NCBI RefSeq assembly: GCF_014075995.1
Contig: NZ_CP055153.1
Coordinates: 496,001-560,000, forward strand
DNA: 64,000 nucleotides
Direction: 5' to 3'
Source: Adhaeribacter radiodurans
GTDB taxonomy: Bacteria; Bacteroidota; Bacteroidia; Cytophagales; Hymenobacteraceae
The notes below the pieces were generated by a model. The model did no database searches. It was not told the origin of the DNA and was given only the letters and a program-made list of their open reading frames with translations. A program made the translations under genes and the position numbers. Positions 43,981 through 52,594 of the stretch are shown piece by piece. Position 1 is the stretch's first letter. Each line of letters opens with the position of its first letter.

Positions 43981-45741
43981 ATGCTGCAAATAACCCGAGC
44001 CTTCGATGTTTTAGCCTATCAATTACAAAAGTATCCGCAACCCGATTGTTTGTCGGCTAAAATTAACGATACCTGGCATAAACAAAGTACCCAGGAAGTA
44101 GTGGATGCCGTGTACCAGTTTAGTTTGGGTTTACTGGCCATGGGTTTTAAAAAAGAAGATAAAATTGCGCTGGTTTCTTTTAATCGCCCCGAGTGGATTA
44201 TTGCGGATTTAGGGATTCAACAAATAGGTGCCATTAGTGTGCCCCTGTACCCCACCATTACCGAAGATGATTACCGCTATATTCTTAAAGAAGCAGAAGT
44301 AAAACTGATTTTGGTTTCGGATGAAAAGCTGTATAGTAAAGTAAGCGCGGCTACTGCCCAAATAGAAGGCATACAGGGAATTTATTCGTTCGATCGTTTG
44401 CCGGGAGTGAAGCATTGGTCCGATATTTTGAACCAGGCCCGGGAAGCAGATTTAGATCGGTTAAAAGCCATAAAAGCCGCGGTAACTCCCGAAGATTTAT
44501 TTACTATTATTTATACTTCTGGTACCACCGGTAACCCCAAAGGAGTTATGCTCACGCACAACAATATTGTAAGTAATTACAAGTCGTGCCAGCCGTACGT
44601 ACCGGTAAATAATCAACATCGCGCTTTAAGTTTTTTGCCACTTTGCCATATTTACGAACGCATGTTATCGGTGCTGTACATGGCCGAGGGCGTAAGTATT
44701 TACTACGCCGAAAGCATTGAAAAAGTAGCCGAAAATTTACGTGAAGTAAAACCCCACGTGTTTGCTACCGTGCCGCGTTTGCTGGAAAAAGTGTACGATA
44801 AAATTGTAGCGAAAGGCAAAGATTTAACCGGGGTGAAGAAAAATTTATTTTTCTGGGCTTTAGAGTTGGGGTTAAAATACGATGTGCGCGGCATGAGTGC
44901 CTGGTACACTGCGCAACTAGCCTTGGCCAATAAGTTAATTTTTAATAAATGGCGCGAAGCTTTGGGCGGAAACGTTATTGCCATAGTATCGGGTGGGGCA
45001 GCATTGCAGCCGCGTTTAGCCCGGGTATTTGGCGCCGCTAATATCCGGGTAATGGAAGGTTACGGTCTTACCGAAACTTCGCCGGTAATTGCAGTCAACC
45101 GCCACAACCCCGAAGACCACATGATTGGCACCGTAGGGCCGCCCGTGGATGACATGGAAGTAAAAATAGCCGAAACCGACGGCGAAATTTTAACCCGCAG
45201 CGCCAGCGTCATGAAAGGTTACTACAAACACCCGGAGCTCACCGCCGAAGTAATAGATGCGGATGGTTGGTTTCATACCGGCGATATTGGGGAAATGGTG
45301 GAAGGCAAATATTTAAAAATCACCGATCGCAAAAAAGAAATGTTTAAAACCTCTGGCGGTAAATACATTGCCCCGCAGCTCATTGAAAATAAATTAAAAG
45401 AATCTAACCTGATTGAGCAGGTAATGGTAATTGGCGACGGGCGCAAATTTGCCTCGGCGTTAATTGTGCCTTCGTTCCCGGATTTGCGGGAGTATTGTCG
45501 CTTGCATGATATTCCTTATACCACTGATGCCGAAATGATTAATCACCCTGCGGTGCTAGAGAAATTTAACCGGGAAGTAAAAAGTTACAACGAGCATTTT
45601 GCCCAGTGGGAACAAATTAAACGCCACGAACTCATGCCTAAACCCTGGACCATTGAGAGCGGCGAGTTAACGGCCAAACTAAGCCTGAAACGCAAAGTTA
45701 TCTTGCAGAACAATCAGGCGCTCATCGAAAAGATTTATTAA
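43981..45741 (+). CDS. Long-chain fatty-acid-CoA ligase (AMP-forming)
   Basis: 586 residues of the ANL superfamily. It activates fatty acids with ATP and CoA. The P-loop-like IIYTSGTTGNPKGVMLTH lies at about 178, followed by GYGLTETSPVIAVN, DGWFHTGDIGEM and the hinge ITDRKKEMFKTSGGKYIAPQLIE with the catalytic Lys region at the end. The architecture matches the long-chain FadD15/FAA-like group. It precedes a MarR regulator and beta-oxidation genes, so it supplies acyl-CoA to that module. It is divergent to the arginase-like gene. Confidence 0.94.
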   Translation: MLQITRAFDVLAYQLQKYPQPDCLSAKINDTWHKQSTQEVVDAVYQFSLGLLAMGFKKEDKIALVSFNRPEWIIADLGIQQIGAISVPLYPTITEDDYRYILKEAEVKLILVSDEKLYSKVSAATAQIEGIQGIYSFDRLPGVKHWSDILNQAREADLDRLKAIKAAVTPEDLFTIIYTSGTTGNPKGVMLTHNNIVSNYKSCQPYVPVNNQHRALSFLPLCHIYERMLSVLYMAEGVSIYYAESIEKVAENLREVKPHVFATVPRLLEKVYDKIVAKGKDLTGVKKNLFFWALELGLKYDVRGMSAWYTAQLALANKLIFNKWREALGGNVIAIVSGGAALQPRLARVFGAANIRVMEGYGLTETSPVIAVNRHNPEDHMIGTVGPPVDDMEVKIAETDGEILTRSASVMKGYYKHPELTAEVIDADGWFHTGDIGEMVEGKYLKITDRKKEMFKTSGGKYIAPQLIENKLKESNLIEQVMVIGDGRKFASALIVPSFPDLREYCRLHDIPYTTDAEMINHPAVLEKFNREVKSYNEHFAQWEQIKRHELMPKPWTIESGELTAKLSLKRKVILQNNQALIEKIY

Positions 45742-46023
45742 GTACATTTTTGCTTATTTCTGTTTTCTCTTGAACCCTGCAACACCTAAGCAGGCTAGCT
45801 TTGCTTGTGGCTAATTGTTAAGTAATATAATAATTTAAAAAATTTACGTTTCTCAAGTATTTCTGGACTTTCTTCTGGTTGCTTTCTTCCGGCATTAAAT
45901 CACTTTTACCGGTTCATTCCTGTTGTATTTTTCTCGTAGAAACTACTAAAACAAGTTAGCACGTGAGGTGAAAATTATTTTAGTAGAATAGTATGCAAGC
46001 ATAATAAATTTTTAAAATTTTCG

Positions 46024-46031
46024 TATATTTG
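46024..46031 (+). promoter_or_regulatory. Candidate -7 element of the MarR/fad operon
   Basis: TATATTTG fits TAnnTTTG and lies 19 bp before the ATG at 46050. It overlaps a TTG at 46029, which argues against initiation there. The rest of the gap from 45742 holds nothing I can identify. Confidence 0.48.
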
Positions 46032-46049
46032 GTAATACAGCTTAAATGT

Positions 46050-46487
46050 ATGAAGCCCGAAGAAACCGTTGATTATAATGTAAAAGTGTGCTGGCACGCC
46101 ATTGCGCGCATGTACAATCTGCAAGCTGCTAAGTATGATGTTACCACTTCTATTGGTTTCGTGCTTTTAAATATTCATCCGCAGGAAGGTACTCCCGCTA
46201 CTAAAATAGCACCTAAAATGGGCTTGGAAGCTCGCAGCTTAACCCGCATTTTAAAAAGCATGGAAGAAGACGGCCTGATTTACAAAGTAGGGGATGCCGT
46301 TGATAAACGGTCGGTGCGTATATTTTTAACCGGAAAAGGATTAGAGAAAAAAGAACTGGCCCGGCAAACCGTAAGAACCTTTAACCAGAAAGTGCGAGAA
46401 CAAATACCCGAAACCGATCTGGCGGTTTTTTTTAAAGTGATCAACCAAATTAACGGCTTAATTGAAAGTAAAGAAATCTATAAATAG
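46050..46487 (+). CDS. MarR-family transcriptional regulator
   Basis: 145 residues from the ATG at 46050. The winged helix-turn-helix is visible: TSIGFVLLNIHPQEGTPATKIAPKMGLEARSLTRILKSMEEDGLIYKVGDAVDKRSVRIFLTGKG, with the recognition helix near LEARSLTRILKSME and the wing D-K-R-S. It is encoded just before the beta-oxidation genes, so it probably represses them and is relieved by acyl-CoA or fatty acid (inference from position). No palindromic operator was identified with certainty. Confidence 0.9.
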   Translation: MKPEETVDYNVKVCWHAIARMYNLQAAKYDVTTSIGFVLLNIHPQEGTPATKIAPKMGLEARSLTRILKSMEEDGLIYKVGDAVDKRSVRIFLTGKGLEKKELARQTVRTFNQKVREQIPETDLAVFFKVINQINGLIESKEIYK

Positions 46488-46583
46488 TATGCTGATGTCG
46501 TTTTAACCAGATTTTGAATACTGCTGGAAGATTAATCTGGCTTTTGAATGATGGAAATTTGTTAATTTTTAAAATTCCTTCGT

Positions 46584-46611
46584 CGAATAACGAACAACGA
46601 ATAACGAACAA
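46584..46611. repeat. Heptad repeat CGAAYAA x4 before the dehydrogenase/hydratase gene
   Basis: CGAATAA and CGAACAA alternate, making an exact 14-bp tandem duplication (46584-46597 and 46598-46611), ending 18 bp before the ATG. Confidence 0.75.
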
Positions 46612-46629
46612 CTACTTCGTGTCTGTCAA

Positions 46630-49032
46630 ATGAAAAGAATAATTAAAAAAGTTGCGGTTTTAGGTTCGGGCATCATGGGTTCGCGCATTGCCTGTCACTT
46701 TGCTAATATTGGCGTACCGGTTTTGCTGCTTGATATTGCTCCCAAAGAACTTTCCCCGGAAGAAGCGCAACGGGGTCTTACCCTGGATCATCCAACTGTA
46801 AAAAATCGGATTGTAAACAGTGCCTTGCAAATTGCCATTGGTTCCAACCCGGCTCCGCTGTACCGGAAAGCCGACGCGAAATACATTTCCACCGGAAACT
46901 TTGACGATAATTTAAAAAATATTGCTTCCTGCGACTGGGTGATAGAGGTAGTGGTCGAAAATTTAAAAATTAAGCAAAGTCTTTACGAAAAAGTAGAACA
47001 ATATCGTAAACCGGGTACGCTTATTACCTCTAACACGTCGGGTATTCCTATTCATTTGATGACTGCCGGCCGTTCCGATGATTTCCGGAAGCACTTTTGC
47101 GGAACGCACTTTTTTAATCCGCCGCGCTACTTAAAACTGCTCGAAATAATTCCGACCCCTGAAACTGATAAAAGTGTGGTTGATTTTCTGCTACACTACG
47201 GCGATTTATACCTGGGTAAAACTACCGTATTAGCCAAAGATACCCCAGCCTTTATCGCAAACCGCATTGGTATTTTCGGGATTATGGATACGTTCAGCCA
47301 AATGCAAAAGCTGGGCTTAAACATCGATGAAGTCGATCGTATTACCGGACCAATTACCGGCCGTCCTAAATCCGCTACTTTCCGGACGTTAGATGTGGTA
47401 GGTTTAGATACTTTAGCCAAAGTTGCCCAAGGTTTGTACCAAACCGGCGAGAAAGACGAAGCCCGGGAGTTGTTTCAATTACCAGATTACGTGCAGCAAA
47501 TGCTGGATAAAAACTGGTTAGGCGATAAAACTGGTCAGGGGTTTTACAAAAAAACTAAAAATGCACAGGGCGAAACCGAGATCTTAACCTTGGATTTAAA
47601 TACCCTGGAGTACGCTCCGAAGCAAAAAGTGAAATTTGCCAGCCTGGAGCCGCTTAAAACTATTGATAACTTAAAACCCCGCTTGAAAGCTTTGTATAGC
47701 GGTAGCGACAAAGCCGCTGAGTTTTTTAAAGCTACTTCGCACGGTTTATTCAGTTATATCTCGCATCGCATTCCGGAAATATCCGATGAATTATACCGGA
47801 TTGATGATGCCATGCGGGCCGGCTTTGGTTGGGAAATTGGTCCGTTTGAGCTATGGGATGCCTTAGGCGTAGCTGAAACCGTGAAAGCCATGGAAGCCGA
47901 AGATCGAAAGCCAGCCGCCTGGGTGTACGATTTTCTAGCCGCTGGTAACACTTCATTTTATAAAACAAACCAAGGTTCGCGCCTTTACTACGACATCCCC
48001 AGTAAATCTTACCAAAATATTCCGGGTACCGAAAGCTTTATTATTCTAGATAATTTTCGAGAGAGCAATGTGGTCTGGAAAAACGCTGGCGCTACTTTGT
48101 TTGATATCGGCGATGGTATTTTAAACCTGGAGTTTCATACCAAAATGAATACGCTGGGCTCCGAGATCATTCAGGGTTTAAACAAAGCTGTAGAAATAGG
48201 GGAGAAGGATTTTCGGGGCTTAGTAGTTGGCAACGATGCGCCAAACTTTTCAGCGGGAGCAAACCTGGCTTTAGTATACATGTACGCCCTTGATCAGGAT
48301 TATGATGAATTAAATATTATGATCCGGCAATTCCAGAACACTATGATGCGCATGCGTTACAGCGCTATTCCGGTAGTGGCTGCCCCGCATGGTTTAGCTT
48401 TGGGCGGTGGCTGCGAATTGAGTCTGCACGCCGATAAAATACAGGCTGCCGCTGAAACGTACATGGGGCTGGTAGAATTTGGTGTAGGTCTAATTCCGGG
48501 GGGCGGCGGCACCAAAGAAATGACTTTGCGCACCGCGGATTCATTCGAAGAAGGTGATCCGGAATTTAATAGTTTACGCAATACCTTTACCACCATTGCT
48601 ATGGCTAAAGTATCTACTTCCGCCCAAGAAGCCTTTGATTTAGGTTTTATGCGCCGGGGCGATGCGATTACTATTAACAACAACCGCTTACTCGCCGAAG
48701 CTAAACTAGCCGCCATTGAACTCGCCGAAGCTGGTTATACGCAACCTGTACCGCGCAAGGATATTAAAGTACTGGGCCGCGGCGCTTTAGGCATGTTTAT
48801 TTCAGGCGTGTACGCCATGTACGAAGGAAGTTATATTTCAGAGCACGATCAGAAAATTGCCCGTAAGCTGGCCTATGTGATGTCGGGCGGCGATTTGTCG
48901 ACACCTACGCTGGTATCGGAGCAATACTTATTGAATCTGGAACGCGAAGCATTTTTGTCCCTTACCGGTGAGCGCAAAACCCTGGAACGCATCAAAAGCA
49001 TTTTAACCTCGGGTAAACCGCTCCGAAATTAA
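46630..49032 (+). CDS. 3-hydroxyacyl-CoA dehydrogenase / enoyl-CoA hydratase fusion
   Basis: 800 residues. The NAD-binding dehydrogenase comes first (VLGSGIMGSRIACHFANIGV at about 10-30, then HFFNPPRYLKLLEIIP, and DTPAFIANRIG). The enoyl-CoA hydratase domain comes last (about 500-720, with APNFSAGANLALV and GLALGGGCELSLHAD). This order is the reverse of E. coli FadB and matches Bacillus FadN-type proteins. It performs the second and third steps of beta-oxidation. A thiolase and an acyl-CoA dehydrogenase follow, as in fadNAE operons. Confidence 0.94.
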   Translation: MKRIIKKVAVLGSGIMGSRIACHFANIGVPVLLLDIAPKELSPEEAQRGLTLDHPTVKNRIVNSALQIAIGSNPAPLYRKADAKYISTGNFDDNLKNIASCDWVIEVVVENLKIKQSLYEKVEQYRKPGTLITSNTSGIPIHLMTAGRSDDFRKHFCGTHFFNPPRYLKLLEIIPTPETDKSVVDFLLHYGDLYLGKTTVLAKDTPAFIANRIGIFGIMDTFSQMQKLGLNIDEVDRITGPITGRPKSATFRTLDVVGLDTLAKVAQGLYQTGEKDEARELFQLPDYVQQMLDKNWLGDKTGQGFYKKTKNAQGETEILTLDLNTLEYAPKQKVKFASLEPLKTIDNLKPRLKALYSGSDKAAEFFKATSHGLFSYISHRIPEISDELYRIDDAMRAGFGWEIGPFELWDALGVAETVKAMEAEDRKPAAWVYDFLAAGNTSFYKTNQGSRLYYDIPSKSYQNIPGTESFIILDNFRESNVVWKNAGATLFDIGDGILNLEFHTKMNTLGSEIIQGLNKAVEIGEKDFRGLVVGNDAPNFSAGANLALVYMYALDQDYDELNIMIRQFQNTMMRMRYSAIPVVAAPHGLALGGGCELSLHADKIQAAAETYMGLVEFGVGLIPGGGGTKEMTLRTADSFEEGDPEFNSLRNTFTTIAMAKVSTSAQEAFDLGFMRRGDAITINNNRLLAEAKLAAIELAEAGYTQPVPRKDIKVLGRGALGMFISGVYAMYEGSYISEHDQKIARKLAYVMSGGDLSTPTLVSEQYLLNLEREAFLSLTGERKTLERIKSILTSGKPLRN

Positions 49033-49093
49033 AAAATTTAAAAATTGAATGAGAAGCTTGGAGTTGTAGAAGTTTGAATTGCTTATAACGGAT

Positions 49094-49128
49094 AATCTAA
49101 TCTCCAATATCAAATATCTAACATCTAA
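49094..49128. repeat. Heptad array before the thiolase gene
   Basis: Five 7-bp units of type TATCTAA / CATCTAA end 4 bp before the ATG at 49133; same word family as at pdxJ and the acyl-CoA dehydrogenase gene. Confidence 0.7.
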
Positions 49129-49132
49129 AAAT

Positions 49133-50311
49133 ATGCAAAATGCCTATATCGTAGCCGGTTATCGTTCGGCTATTACCAAAGCAAACCGGGGCGGCTTCCG
49201 GTTTACCCGCCCCGACGACTTAGCTGCCGATGTCATTAAGCATTTACTGGCTTCGGTGCCTCAGTTAGACTCCGAGCGAGTTGATGATTTAATTGTAGGA
49301 AATGCGGTCCCGGAAGCAGAACAAGGTTTACAAATGGGCCGAATGATCGCCTTATTAGCGTTACCTACCAGCGTGTCTGGGATGACGGTAAACCGCTACT
49401 GTGGCTCCGGTATTGAAACCATTGCGATTGCCTGTAGTAAAATTGCCGCCGGTATTTCGGATTGCATTATTGCCGGCGGTACCGAATCTATGTCGCTGGT
49501 ACCAACAGTAGGTTTTAAAACGGCTCCTAATTACAACTTAGCCGTAAAGCACCCGGAGTATTTCTTAAGCATGGGTTTAACCGCCGAAGCAGTAGCAAAG
49601 GATTACAACGTTTCGCGCGAAGACCAGGACGAATTCTCTTATAACTCGCACCAAAAAGCGATAAAAGCCATTGAAGCCGGTTTGTTCCAGGAGCAAATTG
49701 TGCCCATCACCATCGAAGAAACCTATGTGGATGAGAATGGTAAGAAGAAAACCCGCTCCTTTGTGGTAGATACCGACGAAGGTCCCCGGGCCGATACTTC
49801 CTTAGAAAAACTAGCCAAGCTAAAACCGGTATTTGCGCAAAATGGTACCGTAACGGCTGGCAACGCTTCGCAAACTTCGGATGGCGCTGCTTTTGTAATC
49901 GTCATGAGCGAGCGCCTGGTAAAAGAATTAAATCTGGAGCCTATTGCCCGCATGGTTACTTACGCAACAGGCGGAGTAGACCCGCGCATTATGGGTATGG
50001 GGCCTATTGTGGCGGTACCTAAAGCCATTAAACAAGCCGGTTTGCACTTGAATGATATTGACCTTTTTGAAATTAACGAAGCCTTTGCCGCTCAAACCTT
50101 AGCTGTAGTCCGCCATCTGGATATTCCGGAAGAAAAGTTAAATGTGAGTGGTGGCGCTATTGCAACCGGCCACCCATTAGGTTGCTCCGGGGCTAAATTG
50201 AGCATCCAGCAATGGCACGAACTCCGCCGCCGGAAGCAAAAGTACGGCCTGGTTACTGCCTGCGTAGGCGGTGGTCAGGGAGTGGCGGGGATTTATGAAC
50301 TTTTGAGTTGA
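49133..50311 (+). CDS. Acetyl-CoA acyltransferase (thiolase, FadA-like)
   Basis: 392 residues from the ATG at 49133. An extension to 49079 would be made of heptad repeats and is rejected. Catalytic Cys90 is in NRYCGSGIETIA; GHPLGCSGAK supplies the His and CVGGGQG the second Cys. It cleaves 3-ketoacyl-CoA to acetyl-CoA and a shortened acyl-CoA. It lies 100 bp after the dehydrogenase/hydratase gene. Downstream, a broken IVSP-family gene and its repeat arrays separate it from the acyl-CoA dehydrogenase gene. Confidence 0.95.
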   Translation: MQNAYIVAGYRSAITKANRGGFRFTRPDDLAADVIKHLLASVPQLDSERVDDLIVGNAVPEAEQGLQMGRMIALLALPTSVSGMTVNRYCGSGIETIAIACSKIAAGISDCIIAGGTESMSLVPTVGFKTAPNYNLAVKHPEYFLSMGLTAEAVAKDYNVSREDQDEFSYNSHQKAIKAIEAGLFQEQIVPITIEETYVDENGKKKTRSFVVDTDEGPRADTSLEKLAKLKPVFAQNGTVTAGNASQTSDGAAFVIVMSERLVKELNLEPIARMVTYATGGVDPRIMGMGPIVAVPKAIKQAGLHLNDIDLFEINEAFAAQTLAVVRHLDIPEEKLNVSGGAIATGHPLGCSGAKLSIQQWHELRRRKQKYGLVTACVGGGQGVAGIYELLS

Positions 50312-50346
50312 TTAGATATAGGACAAAGGATGTTGGACAAAAGACT
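50312..50346 (+). repeat. Left heptad array flanking the IVSP-family gene
   Basis: Five 7-bp units begin directly after the thiolase stop and end 5 bp before the IVSP ATG; the units end in or near GGA/GAC (TAGGACA, AAGGATG). 50320-50338 matches the reverse complement of 50718-50736 at 16 of 19 positions. Confidence 0.75.
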
Positions 50347-50351
50347 ATTAT

Positions 50352-50723
50352 ATGCACAATTTTCGGGAACTAAGGATATGGCAAGAATCTATACAAATAG
50401 CAAAAGCAGTATACTTGGAAACGGCGAATTTTCCAGCTAATGAGAAGTTTAGTCTAACATCGCAAATAAATAGATCCGTTGTTTCTATTGCCTCTAACAT
50501 AGCTGAAGGTGCGATTCCTAAAAACTGAAGAAACTCTAATAAAGAATTTCTTCAGTTTTTAGGAATCGCACTTGGTTCTGCTTTTGAACTAGAAACACAA
50601 TTAATCTTAGCTCATTCTTTCGGGTTTATACAAAAGAAAAATTTTGATGAAATTATAAATCAGATTCAACGAATTCAGAAAATGATAAATGCTTTTAAAG
50701 CATCGTTAAATAAAACAGTCTAA
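50352..50723 (+). pseudogene. Four-helix-bundle protein (23S-IVSP/S23 family), disrupted by an in-frame TGA
   Basis: Reading 50352-50723 in one frame gives a full-length 123-residue S23-type protein apart from one TGA at 50526-50528. The start MHNFRELRIWQESIQIAK, the core SVVSIASNIAEGA and then RNSNKEFLQFLGIALGSAFELE are diagnostic for the family whose members are encoded in 23S rRNA intervening sequences and which is related to DGR Avd proteins. Where homologues have a single Gly (EGAGRNS), this copy has five codons, IPKN-stop. The extra bases form the left arm of a 25-bp inverted repeat. A restart downstream of the stop is possible but would lack the N-terminal half. Confidence 0.85.
50509..50571. 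repeat. Perfect 25-bp inverted repeat inside the IVSP gene
   Basis: 50509-50533 and 50547-50571 are exact reverse complements around a 13-nt loop. The right arm is coding sequence of the family (FLQFLGIA); the left arm replaces family sequence. It contains the TGA stop. Confidence 0.9.
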
Positions 50724-50753
50724 CATCCTTATTCCTATGTCTAACATCTAATA
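50719..50753 (+). repeat. Right heptad array flanking the IVSP-family gene
   Basis: Five 7-bp units including two exact copies of TCTAACA (50719-50725, 50740-50746). It begins within the IVSP stop codon and ends 3 bp before the next ATG; it is the inverted counterpart of the array at 50312. Confidence 0.75.
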
Positions 50754-50755
50754 AC

Positions 50756-52540
50756 ATGGAAGTAGCTAATAAAACCCTAAATGGCGGCGAGTTCTTGATA
50801 AAAGAAACTCCGGCGGCCGATGTATTTATTCCGGAGGAATTTAACGAAGAGCAACGCATGATGGCCGAAACGGCCAAAGAATTTGTACAAACGCAAGTGG
50901 AGCCACTGCTAGACCGGCTGGATAACCACGAAGAAGGGTTGATGGAAGGGTTGATGCAACAGGCCGGTGAACTAGGTTTGTTTGCTTTATCCTTACCCGA
51001 AGAATACGGTGGCTTTGATAAAGACTTTAACACGTCGTTGCTGGTAACAGAATCGGTAGGAGGCGGACATTCGTTCCCGGTTGCTTTTGCCGCCCACACT
51101 GGTATTGGCATGCTGCCTATTCTGTATTTTGGTACCGAAGAACAAAAGCAAAAGTACTTACCAAAATTATCCAGTGGGGAGTGGGTTGCGGCTTATTGCC
51201 TCACCGAACCAGGCTCCGGTTCCGATGCATTAGCCGCTAAAACCAAAGCGGTATTGGATGCCGGCGGGGAAAATTACGTTCTGAACGGACAGAAAATGTG
51301 GATTACCAATGCCGGTTTTGCGCAAGTTTTTATTGTTTTTGCTCAGGTAGATGGTGATAAGTTTACCGGCTTTATCGTGGAAAAAGATTTTCCCGGTTTT
51401 AGTTTGGGTAACGAAGAACATAAGATGGGTATTAAAGGCTCTTCTACCCGCCAGGTTTTTCTAACCGATTGCTTAGTGCCTAAAGAAAACGTGCTCGGGC
51501 AAATTAGTAAAGGCCATTTAATTGCGTTTAATATTCTAAACCTAGGCCGGATTAAATTAGCTGCCGCTACCTTGGGAGCTTCTAAAAAAGTAATTAATCT
51601 GGCGGTGAAATATGCCAATGAACGCTCTCAATTTAAAATTCCGATTTCAAAATTTGGGGCTATCCGCCATAAATTAGGCCAAATGGCTACCCGGATATTT
51701 GCCAGCGAATCCGCTTTATACCGCACGGGTAATGACATTTACCTGAAAGAACAAGAATTACTAGCCGCGGGCAAACCATTCGCCGAAGCTTTGTTAGGAG
51801 CCGCAAAAGAATTTGCCGTAGAAGCGGCCATGTTAAAAGTAGACGGTTCCGAAACGTTAGATTATGTGGTAGATGAAGGCGTACAGATTTATGGTGGTTA
51901 CGGGTATTCGGCTGATTATCCTATGGATCGTGCTTACCGCGATGCCCGTATTAACCGCATCTTTGAAGGTACCAACGAAATTAATCGTATGCTTACCGTG
52001 GATATGCTCCTGAAAAAAGCGTTAAAAGGGGAGTTGGATCTGATGAGCCCGGCCAAAGCCATTCAGGACGAACTTATGAGTATTCCGGATTTTGGCGAAG
52101 AGGAAGAAGGCCTGTTTGTAGCCGAAAAGAAAATTATCCGGAACATGAAAAAAGCTATTTTGCTGGTAGCGGGCACGGCGGTACAAAAGTTTATGATGAC
52201 CCTGGAAAAAGAACAGGAAGTACTCATGAACATTGCCGATATGGCCATACAAACTTACATCGCTGAATCAACCTTATTGCGGGTAGAAAAACTCATTAAT
52301 CTGAAGGGGGAAGAAGCAGCTGCTCGCCAAAAGGATATGGCTCTGGTGTATTTATACGATGCGTTGGATGGTATTTACTTAGCAGGTAAAGAAGCTATAG
52401 CCGCCATGGCCGAAGGCGATGAATATAAATTGTTATTCATCGGCATTAAACGGTTTACCAAAGCCGAACCATTTAACATCAAAGAAGCCCGGCGCCGCAT
52501 TGCTTCGGAGATGATTCAACAGAACCAATTTATTTACTAA
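50756..52540 (+). CDS. Acyl-CoA dehydrogenase (VLCAD/ACAD9-like)
   Basis: 594 residues, with the standard N-terminal, middle and C-terminal ACAD domains (about 1-410) and an extra C-terminal region of about 180 residues as in very-long-chain ACADs. AYCLTEPGSGSDALAAKT and MWITNAGFAQVF are the FAD-binding blocks; QIYGGYGYSADYPMDRAYRDARINRIFEGTNEINRM has the catalytic-loop Glu and the family ending. It catalyses the first beta-oxidation step and needs an electron-transfer flavoprotein not found here. A terminator follows. Confidence 0.95.
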   Translation: MEVANKTLNGGEFLIKETPAADVFIPEEFNEEQRMMAETAKEFVQTQVEPLLDRLDNHEEGLMEGLMQQAGELGLFALSLPEEYGGFDKDFNTSLLVTESVGGGHSFPVAFAAHTGIGMLPILYFGTEEQKQKYLPKLSSGEWVAAYCLTEPGSGSDALAAKTKAVLDAGGENYVLNGQKMWITNAGFAQVFIVFAQVDGDKFTGFIVEKDFPGFSLGNEEHKMGIKGSSTRQVFLTDCLVPKENVLGQISKGHLIAFNILNLGRIKLAAATLGASKKVINLAVKYANERSQFKIPISKFGAIRHKLGQMATRIFASESALYRTGNDIYLKEQELLAAGKPFAEALLGAAKEFAVEAAMLKVDGSETLDYVVDEGVQIYGGYGYSADYPMDRAYRDARINRIFEGTNEINRMLTVDMLLKKALKGELDLMSPAKAIQDELMSIPDFGEEEEGLFVAEKKIIRNMKKAILLVAGTAVQKFMMTLEKEQEVLMNIADMAIQTYIAESTLLRVEKLINLKGEEAAARQKDMALVYLYDALDGIYLAGKEAIAAMAEGDEYKLLFIGIKRFTKAEPFNIKEARRRIASEMIQQNQFIY

Positions 52541-52559
52541 ACGTACTAAAAAATGCTTT

Positions 52560-52594
52560 AAAAGCCGGCTCCTAAATTAGGAGTTGGCTTTTTT
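52560..52594 (+). terminator. Terminator of the fad module
   Basis: A 15-bp stem with two G-U pairs (52560-52574 with 52578-52592) and a T run, 20 bp after the stop. Confidence 0.8.

Noticed and set aside
49079-49132. Upstream extension of the thiolase
   Set aside because: Would encode heptad repeats; the family start is at 49133.
50526-50528. In-frame TGA next to a hairpin in a genome that has selD, suggesting selenocysteine
   Set aside because: The S23 family has no selenoprotein members. The TGA lies inside newly created sequence in the stem, not before a SECIS, and no selA, selB or tRNA-Sec is visible.
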